Positions 9,541-17,022 of a stretch of 47,312 bases of DNA are shown here, piece after piece. The stretch spans positions 1 through 47,312 of the forward strand of contig JAIEQM010000002.1 in the NCBI GenBank assembly GCA_019747705.1, given 5' to 3'. The notes under the pieces were generated by a model. The model saw only the letters and a program-made list of their open reading frames with translations. It did not search any database and was not told where the DNA came from. This DNA is from Chitinophagaceae bacterium. GTDB taxonomy: Bacteria > Bacteroidota > Bacteroidia > Chitinophagales > Chitinophagaceae. Each line of letters starts with the position of its first letter. The first letter of the stretch is position 1. A program made the position numbers and the translations under genes.

Positions 9541-10368
9541 ATGAGAAAAGAAAGTAAAAATTTAGTCCTGGTAACTATAGTTCCTTTGTTACTGCTCATG
9601 CTGATGGCTTGTGAAAAAGAAGCAAAACAAACATTACCCGAAAGAAATTGGGAATTAGTTTGGAGCGATGAATTTACAGGTGCGGCCAATTCATCACCCG
9701 ATCCAACGAAATGGGTATTTGATATTGGGGCAACAGGGTGGGGCAACCAGGAACTGCAGTACTATACCAATCGTCCTTCAAACGTTTCATTAGATGGTAA
9801 AGGTAATTTGGTAATTACTGCACGGAGGGAATCGTACTTTGGTGCTGACTATACATCAGCCAGAGTAAAAACACAGGGAAAATTTGCACAGGCTTACGGA
9901 CGCTATGAAGCAAGAATGAAAACAGTAACAGGCCCCGGTTTATGGCCTGCTTTCTGGATGCTGGGCGCTAATATTAATACCAGACCCTGGCCGCAATCTG
10001 GTGAAATTGATATTATGGAACAGCGTGGTCAGGAGCCCAATGCTAATAATGGATCGATTCATGGTCCCGGTTATTCAGGCGGCAATGCCATTACAAAAAA
10101 ATTTACATTAGCCAATGGCAGGTTTGATACTGAGTTTCATGTCTATGCTGCGGAATGGGGCGCTGATTTTATAGATTTCTTTGTTGATGATTTTCTTTAT
10201 AAACGTGTTACTCCTAAAGATGTACCGGGTGAATGGGTGTTCAATCAACCGTTTTTTATTATCATGAATGTAGCGGTGGGCGGAAATTATGTTGGCTTTC
10301 CAACAACCGGAACACCGTTCCCTCAAACATTGACGGTGGATTATGTAAAAGTGTACAAACAAAAATAA
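9541..10368 (+). CDS. GH16 endo-beta-1,3-glucanase (laminarinase) lipoprotein
   Basis: The 275-aa lipoprotein (hydrophobic leader then LLMLMAC) is a single GH16 domain. 'WELVWSDEFTG' opens the fold, 'GRYEARMKTVTGPGLWPAFWMLG' is the substrate-cleft strand, and the catalytic signature E-x-D-x-x-E is intact as Glu155-Ile-Asp157-Ile-Met-Glu160. The beta-bulge form with Met before the last Glu is usual for laminarinases (family knowledge). It hydrolyses internal beta-1,3 linkages, sometimes in mixed-linkage glucan, probably at the outer membrane surface. It starts about 35 bp after the binding lipoprotein and is followed by a hairpin terminator, so the first three glucan genes form one transcription unit. 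Confidence 0.95.
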   Translation: MRKESKNLVLVTIVPLLLLMLMACEKEAKQTLPERNWELVWSDEFTGAANSSPDPTKWVFDIGATGWGNQELQYYTNRPSNVSLDGKGNLVITARRESYFGADYTSARVKTQGKFAQAYGRYEARMKTVTGPGLWPAFWMLGANINTRPWPQSGEIDIMEQRGQEPNANNGSIHGPGYSGGNAITKKFTLANGRFDTEFHVYAAEWGADFIDFFVDDFLYKRVTPKDVPGEWVFNQPFFIIMNVAVGGNYVGFPTTGTPFPQTLTVDYVKVYKQK

Positions 10369-10374
10369 CAACAT

Positions 10375-10409
10375 ACTGCGGGGAGATGAAGCTCTTTATC
10401 TCCCGCAGT
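10375..10409 (+). terminator. Stem-loop after the GH16 gene
   Basis: An 11-12 bp stem (ACTGCGGGGAGAT paired with ATCTCCCGCAGT, one bulged G) lies 6 bp after the GH16 stop. The 3' side is A/T-rich but lacks a long T run, so termination may be partial, or the hairpin may act as an RNA-stability element within the locus. Confidence 0.6.
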
Positions 10410-10506
10410 AAATTCATTTCATTTTTATATCCCCTGAATAACCTGTTACTATGTAGAAACAGGAGTTGTTTTGCTTTTTGAAAAGTATGAAACAATAGTA
10501 TTAATA

Positions 10507-10640
10507 AATGCGAAGCATTTTATTTCTCTGCGCCCTCTGCTGCTCTGCGTGCAAAAAAATATCACGCCCGTCCAAACGATTCATCCGGACGGGCAGAGGT
10601 TAGGAGAACGCAGAGAAGAATGACAATGAAATTGTCATTT
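10507..10640 (+). repeat. Dispersed repeat family B, copy 1 (palindromic ends)
   Basis: The element starts with the palindrome AAATGCGAAGCATTT and ends with the palindrome AATGACAATGAAATTGTCATT, each with a GAA loop. Between them are CTCTGCG and CTCTGCGTGCAAAAA blocks. The same structure is found inverted at 31725-31830. Copy 1 carries an extra internal hairpin (CCCGTCC... GGACGGG). It fills most of the 334-bp gap between the GH16 and phosphorylase genes (10369-10702), so any promoter for the phosphorylase must lie inside or just after it. A small CCTGTT/AACAGG inverted repeat is at 10442-10463. Confidence 0.75.
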
Positions 10641-10702
10641 GGAGATATAACTTCTTTAGATGTTCAAATAGATAAACTATCTAGAAGCTTAAAAAGTTTT
10701 GA

Positions 10703-13700
10703 ATGAAAACAGGAACGATTGCTGAGAAAAAACTTGAACCCGTTGAAATCAACAACGAAACATTTTACAAAATTTCAGATGTGGATGCCATGCGTCCCTT
10801 CTTCATGAGCATTGTGAGTGATTCCAATCACTGGATGTTTGTATCCAGCAATGGTGGCATCAGTGCGGGAAGAAAGAACGCAGAGTTTGCATTGTTTCCT
10901 TATTATACGGATGATAAAATAACAGAGTCATCAGAAGTTACAGGAAGCAAAACCATTCTTGTTGTTACAAAAAATAACCATTCTGTTTTGTGGGAACCAT
11001 TCTCGGTTCGCAGTGAAGGCAGATTTGCCGTGAGCAGAAATTTGTACCAAAACAAATGGTGTAATAAAATTTTGTTTGAAGAAATCAATCATGATTTGCA
11101 GCTTGCCTTTCAATATGAATGGAGCAGCAGCAATTTGTTTGGATTTGTAAAACAGGCAAAGCTCATTAATCTTTCCAATGAAACGGTTGAGGTGCAACTG
11201 GCAGATGGTTTGCAAAACATTATGCCCTTTGGTGTGCCTGCTGCTTTGCAAACTACCACCAGTAATTTGGCTGATGCCTACAAACGTTCTGAATTAATGG
11301 CTGAAACAGGACTTGGCATCTTTGCACTCAGCGCCATCATTGTAGATAAAGCTGAACCTGCAGAAGCATTAAAAGCAAATATTGCATGGAGCCTCGGATT
11401 GGATAACCCAACATACCTGCTTTCGTCATTGCAATTGCAAAACCTAAGAACAAACAATCCTGTAAAACAGGAAGAAGATGTAAAAGGCGAAAAGGGAGCT
11501 TACTTTGTGGTGAGTACCGTTTCACTGGCAGCAGGTGCAGAAAAGAAATGGATGCTGGTGGCCAACGTCAATCAAAATCATTCTTCTGTTATTGCACTTT
11601 CTGAGCAAATTAAAAACGATAAAAACCTCGCTGTACAAATTTTAGAAGATGTTGAAGCAGGCACTTTGCATTTGCAGCAATTAACAGGCGCTGCCGACAG
11701 TTTTCAATACACGGCAGATGATTTAAAAGATACACGCCATTACTCCAATGTGTTATTCAACATAATGCGGGGCGGCATCTTTGACAATAATTATCAAATA
11801 GAAAAATGGGATTTCAGTAATTACCTGCACAAAGCCAATAAAAAAGTTTTTGAAGCATCGCAATCATTGCTTGCAAATTTGAAAGAAGAGTTTTCTTTGT
11901 TTGAATTAAAGAAAATTGCAGGAGAATCAGGCAACAGCGATTTCATTCGTTTGGCAACGGAATATTTGCCGTTGAAATTCAGCCGCAGGCATGGCGACCC
12001 CAGCCGTCCATGGAATCAATTCTCCATCAACACCAGAAGTGAAATTGATGGTTCCAAAATTTTAGATTACCAGGGCAACTGGCGGGATATATTTCAGAAC
12101 TGGGAAGCATTGGCGCATTCTTATCCTGAGTTTATTGATGGAATGATTTCAAAATTTTTAAATGCTTCCACATTCGATGGCTATAATCCCTACCGTGTTA
12201 CCAAAGACGGTTTTGACTGGGAAACAATAGAACCTGATAATCCCTGGAGTTATATCGGTTACTGGGGCGACCATCAGATTATTTACCTGTTGAAATTTTT
12301 GGAATTTGCACAGCAGCATCAATCAGGCGCCATTGAAAAGCTGTTGAACGAAAACAATTATGTGTATGCCAATGTGCCGTATCGCATCAAATCCTATAAT
12401 GATATTGTTAAGAATCCCAAAGACACCATTGAGTTTGACCATCATAATGAAAAACGGATTCATGAACGCATACATCAATTGGGCGCTGATGGCGCTTTGC
12501 TTACTGTTGGAGAGGGTGATATTTACCGTGTAAACTTTGCAGAGAAAATTTTAGCAACCGTTTTATCCAAGCTTTCCAATTTTGTACCCGAAGGCGGCAT
12601 TTGGATGAATACGCAACGTCCTGAATGGAATGATGCCAACAATGCACTGGTGGGCAACGGTGTGTCAATGGTTACACTGTATTACTTAAGAAGATTCCTC
12701 AAATTTTTACAGGGTGTGGTTGAAAATTCAAAGACTGATACTGTTTCAGTTTCTGCAGAACTGCATTTGCTGTTTACACAACTGGCAACTGTTTTTTCCA
12801 ATCAAGCGCATTTGCTCAATTCATCCATTGATAATAAAAGCAGGAAAAAAATTACTGATGAGCTGGGAATTGCAGGCAGCAATTTCAGAAATCAAATTTA
12901 TGAGCATGGATTTTCTGGTAAGAAAGAGAACCTGTCAAATGATGAACTTGCTGCTTTTGTAAAAGCATCCCTTCAGTTTGTTGAACATTCCATAAAAGCC
13001 AACAAAAGAAAAGATAATTTATATCATGCCTACAACCTGCTGAGTTTTGAGAATGATGAATTAAAAATTTCTTATCTCAGTGAAATGCTTGAAGGGCAGG
13101 TGGGCGTATTAAGTTCCGAACAGCTTACTGCAACTGAAAGTCTGCAATTGCTGGATGCACTAAAACAAAGTTCGCTTTACAGAAAAGATCAGAACAGTTA
13201 TATTCTTTATCCCAATAAAAACCTGAAAGGATTTCTGGAAAGAAATAATATTCCTGCGGATGCAGTAGAAAAATCTCAGTTATTAAAAAAACTGGTGGCA
13301 GACAATAATGTTCAGTTGATTGAAAAAGATGTCAATGGAAATTTCCATTTTAATGGCAATTTTAAAAATGCGGAGGATGTGCTTCGTGCTTTAAACGGAT
13401 TAGGTGCAGCGTATCAATTGCAGGTGGCAAAAGAAAAAGCATTGGCGCTGCAGATTTTTGAAGAAGTATTTAATCATAAAGAATTTACAGGCAGGTCGGG
13501 CACCTTCTATGCATTTGAAGGGTTGGGTTCTATTTACTGGCACATGGTTTCAAAATTATCATTGGCCGTAATGGAAACCTGCCTCCGTGCCATCAGGGAT
13601 AAAGCAGATGCACAAACCATCAGCAGTTTGGTTGCACACTATTATGAAATCAGTGCAGGCATTGGTGTGCACAAATCACCTCAATTGTTTGGCGCATTTC

Positions 13701-14137
13701 CTGTAACACCTTATTCACATACGCCTATGCACAAAGGTGCACAGCAACCGGGTATGACGGGACAGGTAAAAGAAGATATCTTAACAAGAATGGCAGAACT
13801 GGGAGTGAAAATGAAAGAAGGAGCTCTTTTGTTTGAACCTGGTTTACTTCTCAAAAATGAGTTGTTGCAAAAAGAAGTGAATGCTTCATTTGTTACAATT
13901 GATGGCAGCATCAAAAATATCGTACTAAAGCCCAATAGTCTGGCCTTTACCATTTGCCAGGTGCCTGTTGTTTATAAAGCAGCTGCTTCATCAAAGATTG
14001 AAGTGTTCTTTGCGAATGGCTCGATTGAAACAGTACATTCAAACGCTCTGAATAGTGAGATGAGTCGTCACATATTACATCGAACAGGTACAATCGATTA
14101 TTTAGAGGTGTATATAGATGAAAATAGTTTAAGATAA
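10703..14137 (+). CDS. Large cytoplasmic beta-1,3-glucan phosphorylase candidate (GH149/GH161-like)
   Basis: This 1144-aa protein has no signal peptide and no membrane segments, so it is cytoplasmic. It has the GH94-clan layout: an N-terminal beta-sandwich (DVDAMRPFFMSIVSDSNHWMFVSSNGGISAGR), then an (alpha/alpha)6 region with RRHGDPSRPWNQF, NPWSYIGYWGDHQIIY and the acid motif RPEWNDANNALVG, where Asp644 matches the catalytic Asp of GDWND in GH94. The length (about 1,100 aa against about 800 in GH94) and the setting among beta-1,3-glucanases point to the beta-1,3-glucan phosphorylase families GH149 or GH161, which release glucose 1-phosphate from oligosaccharides (family knowledge; assignment inferred). 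Its stop overlaps the next start (TAATG), indicating translational coupling. It could instead be an unclassified disaccharide phosphorylase. Confidence 0.7.
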   Translation: MKTGTIAEKKLEPVEINNETFYKISDVDAMRPFFMSIVSDSNHWMFVSSNGGISAGRKNAEFALFPYYTDDKITESSEVTGSKTILVVTKNNHSVLWEPFSVRSEGRFAVSRNLYQNKWCNKILFEEINHDLQLAFQYEWSSSNLFGFVKQAKLINLSNETVEVQLADGLQNIMPFGVPAALQTTTSNLADAYKRSELMAETGLGIFALSAIIVDKAEPAEALKANIAWSLGLDNPTYLLSSLQLQNLRTNNPVKQEEDVKGEKGAYFVVSTVSLAAGAEKKWMLVANVNQNHSSVIALSEQIKNDKNLAVQILEDVEAGTLHLQQLTGAADSFQYTADDLKDTRHYSNVLFNIMRGGIFDNNYQIEKWDFSNYLHKANKKVFEASQSLLANLKEEFSLFELKKIAGESGNSDFIRLATEYLPLKFSRRHGDPSRPWNQFSINTRSEIDGSKILDYQGNWRDIFQNWEALAHSYPEFIDGMISKFLNASTFDGYNPYRVTKDGFDWETIEPDNPWSYIGYWGDHQIIYLLKFLEFAQQHQSGAIEKLLNENNYVYANVPYRIKSYNDIVKNPKDTIEFDHHNEKRIHERIHQLGADGALLTVGEGDIYRVNFAEKILATVLSKLSNFVPEGGIWMNTQRPEWNDANNALVGNGVSMVTLYYLRRFLKFLQGVVENSKTDTVSVSAELHLLFTQLATVFSNQAHLLNSSIDNKSRKKITDELGIAGSNFRNQIYEHGFSGKKENLSNDELAAFVKASLQFVEHSIKANKRKDNLYHAYNLLSFENDELKISYLSEMLEGQVGVLSSEQLTATESLQLLDALKQSSLYRKDQNSYILYPNKNLKGFLERNNIPADAVEKSQLLKKLVADNNVQLIEKDVNGNFHFNGNFKNAEDVLRALNGLGAAYQLQVAKEKALALQIFEEVFNHKEFTGRSGTFYAFEGLGSIYWHMVSKLSLAVMETCLRAIRDKADAQTISSLVAHYYEISAGIGVHKSPQLFGAFPVTPYSHTPMHKGAQQPGMTGQVKEDILTRMAELGVKMKEGALLFEPGLLLKNELLQKEVNASFVTIDGSIKNIVLKPNSLAFTICQVPVVYKAAASSKIEVFFANGSIETVHSNALNSEMSRHILHRTGTIDYLEVYIDENSLR

Positions 14138-15375
14138 TGCACAGGCTTCTTTACATCATATTATTTTTTTCTGTTTCCTGCTCAGCAAAAACGAATGCCG
14201 ATACAATTACGGCTGCACAAATTCTGGGCAATCCCAATTACCAGGCAATCTGCTATGGCGGATACAGAACGCCATCAAGAGATGTTGAACCCACTATTGC
14301 AGAAATAAAAGAGGATATGAGGATATTGGCCGCCATGAAAATAAAACTCATCAGAACCTATAATGTGCATCGTAAAGAAGCTTCTAATTTACTTGCAGCT
14401 ATAACAGAACTAAAAAAGGAACAAAAGAATTTTCAAATGTATGTAATGCTGGGCGCATGGATTGATTGCAAAAACGCATTTACAAGTCAAGCTCCTGTTC
14501 ATAATGAAGAAAGCGAACGCAATGCGGTTGAAATTGCAGAAGCAGTACGATTGGCGAATCAATATCCTGATATTGTAAAAATAATTGCTGTAGGCAATGA
14601 GGCAATGGTAAACTGGGCAACAGGCTACTATGTTACGCCGAACATTATTTTAAAATGGGTGAAGTATTTGCAAAACTTAAAACAGCAAAACAAGTTATCA
14701 AAAGATATCTGGATAACAAGCTCAGACAACTTCGCTTCATGGGGTGGTGGTGGAAAAGAATATCATGTTTCAGATTTGAATGAACTGATAAAAGCGGTGG
14801 ACTATATTTCGCTGCATACCTATCCCATGCATGATACGCATTACAATCCTGCTTTTTGGGGAATCAAAGAAAGCGAACAGCAATTAACCAATAAAGAAAA
14901 GATTGATGCTGCCATGATGCGTGCAAGAGATTATGCAATTGCACAATATCAAAGTGTGGTGAAGTATATGCAATCGCTGGGTGTAAATAAACCTGTTCAT
15001 ATCGGCGAAACAGGTTGGGCAACAGTTTGCAATGAACTGTATGGAAAGAATGGCTCAAAAGCGGTGGATGAATATAAGTCGGCACTGTATTATAAGCTCA
15101 TTCGTGAATGGACTAACAAAGAAAATATCACCTGTTTCTTTTTTGAAGCCTTTGATGAAAACTGGAAAAACAGTGGCAATCCTTTACATTCAGAAAATCA
15201 TTTTGGGCTCATCAATATGCAGGGGCAGGCTAAATACGTAATTTGGAATTTGGTGGATGATGGTGTATTTAAAGGATTAACAAGAAACGGTAAACCCATT
15301 TCAAAAACTTATAATGGCAATGAGCAGGCATTATGGGCGGATGTGGTGGTGCCTGATAAATTAATAACGAATTAA
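14137..15375 (+). CDS. GH17 beta-1,3-glucanase/transglycosylase lipoprotein
   Basis: The 412-aa protein has a signal ending FFSVSC, consistent with a lipid anchor. The GH17 (beta/alpha)8 fold is recognisable: 'AICYGGYRTPS' at strand 1, 'RTYNVHR', acid/base Glu155 in IAVGNE, 'DYISLHTYP', nucleophile Glu291 in IGETGWA, and 'FFFEAFDENWK' at strand 8. GH17 enzymes cut or transfer beta-1,3-glucan chains with retention (family knowledge). It is translationally coupled to the phosphorylase and belongs to the same GH17 subtype as the cytoplasmic protein at 20514-21443, not the MFS-fused subtype. Confidence 0.9.
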   Translation: MHRLLYIILFFSVSCSAKTNADTITAAQILGNPNYQAICYGGYRTPSRDVEPTIAEIKEDMRILAAMKIKLIRTYNVHRKEASNLLAAITELKKEQKNFQMYVMLGAWIDCKNAFTSQAPVHNEESERNAVEIAEAVRLANQYPDIVKIIAVGNEAMVNWATGYYVTPNIILKWVKYLQNLKQQNKLSKDIWITSSDNFASWGGGGKEYHVSDLNELIKAVDYISLHTYPMHDTHYNPAFWGIKESEQQLTNKEKIDAAMMRARDYAIAQYQSVVKYMQSLGVNKPVHIGETGWATVCNELYGKNGSKAVDEYKSALYYKLIREWTNKENITCFFFEAFDENWKNSGNPLHSENHFGLINMQGQAKYVIWNLVDDGVFKGLTRNGKPISKTYNGNEQALWADVVVPDKLITN

Positions 15376-15397
15376 TGCCTTTAACATCATGAAATGA

Positions 15398-15450
15398 GCC
15401 ATAAAATTTTCGAGGTAGTTTATACCAACAGCCGATGGAAATTTTATGGC
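15398..15450. repeat. Inverted repeat between GH17 and GH30 genes
   Basis: GCCATAAAATTTTC is opposed by GAAATTTTATGGC across a 26-nt spacer within the 106-bp gap. It could be an intercistronic RNA hairpin or a diverged palindromic repeat. There is no T run, so I do not call it a terminator. Confidence 0.45.
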
Positions 15451-15481
15451 GAACACTATGTGGCCTTAAGAAAAATAATAA

Positions 15482-16993
15482 ATGAATCACATGAATGCAT
15501 TTACCAAAACCAAAATATTTACAATCGCATTGATAATGATAACTTCATTACAGAGTTGTATGGAAACTGAAAATCTATCAGTTGAAGTATATGAAACTTC
15601 AGCACAGGGTAATGCATTGAAAAAAATGGATGCTTTTTCAAAAGCTGAAAACCCAATTCTGATTAAAATCAACTCCGAAGAAAAATTTCAAACCATCACA
15701 GGCTTTGGCGGATCGTTTACTGAAGCATCTGCTTCACTGTTAAATAAACTGAGTGATTCGAACCGTACTAAAATCCTACAAGCTTACTTTGGTGAAAATG
15801 GCGCCCGTTATTCACTCACAAGAACTCATTTTAATTCCTGCGATTTTTCATTGAGCAATTATGCTTACGCCATGAAAGCAGGTGATACCAACCTTGACAG
15901 TTTTTCAATTGATGCCGATAGAAATGATTTAATACCCATGATTAAAGAAGCCATAAGGATTTCAAAAGATGGTTTTAAAATCATTGCATCACCGTGGACA
16001 GCGCCACCGTGGATGAAAGATAACAATGACTGGCGTGGAGGAAAACTGTTACCGCAATACAGGCAAACATGGGCTTTGTATTTTGAAAAATACATCAGGG
16101 CGTATAAAAATGAAGGCATCAATATTTGGGGTGTTACCGTAGAGAATGAACCGCTGGGTAATAACAACAACTGGGAGAGCATGCATTTCACCCCCGAAGA
16201 GATGACAACGTTTGTAAAAGATTTTCTTGGTCCTCATTTGGAGAAAAACGGATTGGACTCCATAAAAATTCTTGGCTATGACCAAAACCGTGGTGAAGAA
16301 TTAGAGAAATGGGCCAATGTGATGTATAAGGATGCAGCTTCATCAAAATATTTTGATGGAATGGCGGTGCACTGGTATGCCAGCACCTATGATTTTTTTC
16401 CTGCATCATTGCAACACACACATCAACTGGCGCCAGCAAAATATCTCATCAACACCGAAGCATGTATTGATGCAGATGTTCCGCATTGGAAAGATGATAA
16501 CTGGTACTGGAGCAAGGAAGCAACAGACTGGGGATGGGATTGGGCAACGGAAAAAGAAAAATATTTACATCCGAAATATGTTCCTGTATATCGTTATGCC
16601 AATGATATCATCGGCTGTTTAAATAATTATGTTGATGGATGGATTGACTGGAACATGGTACTCAACAAACAAGGCGGGCCCAACTGGTTTAAAAACTGGT
16701 GCACAGCGCCCGTTATTGTAGATGAAGAAAAAGATGAAGTGTATTTTACGCCGTTGTATTACACATTAGCTCATTTCAGTAAATTCATTCGGCCCGGTGC
16801 AGTACGCATTGGATTTGAAAGTGCGGATAAAGAGTTGATGGTTACTGCAGCACAAAATCCGGATGGTTCAATTGCAGTAGTTGTATTTAACCCTGGCGAA
16901 AAAGAAAAAGCATTCAATATATCTCTGCCAAACCAAACTGTAAATGCTGTCATCAGCGCAAAAGCCATTCAAACGATTGTAATAAAAAAATAG
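15482..16993 (+). CDS. GH30 glycoside hydrolase lipoprotein (beta-glucanase/glucosidase)
   Basis: The 503-aa lipoprotein (lipobox ITSLQSC) has all GH30 landmarks: 'FQTITGFGGSFTEASA', 'RTHFNSCDFS', 'IIASPWTAPPWMKDN', acid/base Glu223 in VTVENEP, nucleophile Glu326 in LINTEAC, and a C-terminal beta-domain ending 'SAKAIQTIVIKK'. GH30 covers glucosylceramidase, beta-glucosidase and beta-1,6-glucanase activities. In this cluster a beta-1,6-glucanase acting on side chains of laminarin or fungal wall glucan is the likeliest role, but the subfamily cannot be settled by eye. An alternative start nine bases downstream (MNAFTKTK) would serve equally well. Confidence 0.9.
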   Translation: MNHMNAFTKTKIFTIALIMITSLQSCMETENLSVEVYETSAQGNALKKMDAFSKAENPILIKINSEEKFQTITGFGGSFTEASASLLNKLSDSNRTKILQAYFGENGARYSLTRTHFNSCDFSLSNYAYAMKAGDTNLDSFSIDADRNDLIPMIKEAIRISKDGFKIIASPWTAPPWMKDNNDWRGGKLLPQYRQTWALYFEKYIRAYKNEGINIWGVTVENEPLGNNNNWESMHFTPEEMTTFVKDFLGPHLEKNGLDSIKILGYDQNRGEELEKWANVMYKDAASSKYFDGMAVHWYASTYDFFPASLQHTHQLAPAKYLINTEACIDADVPHWKDDNWYWSKEATDWGWDWATEKEKYLHPKYVPVYRYANDIIGCLNNYVDGWIDWNMVLNKQGGPNWFKNWCTAPVIVDEEKDEVYFTPLYYTLAHFSKFIRPGAVRIGFESADKELMVTAAQNPDGSIAVVVFNPGEKEKAFNISLPNQTVNAVISAKAIQTIVIKK

Positions 16994-17022
16994 TTTTCTA
17001 AACCAGCTTAATTAATTGCTAT

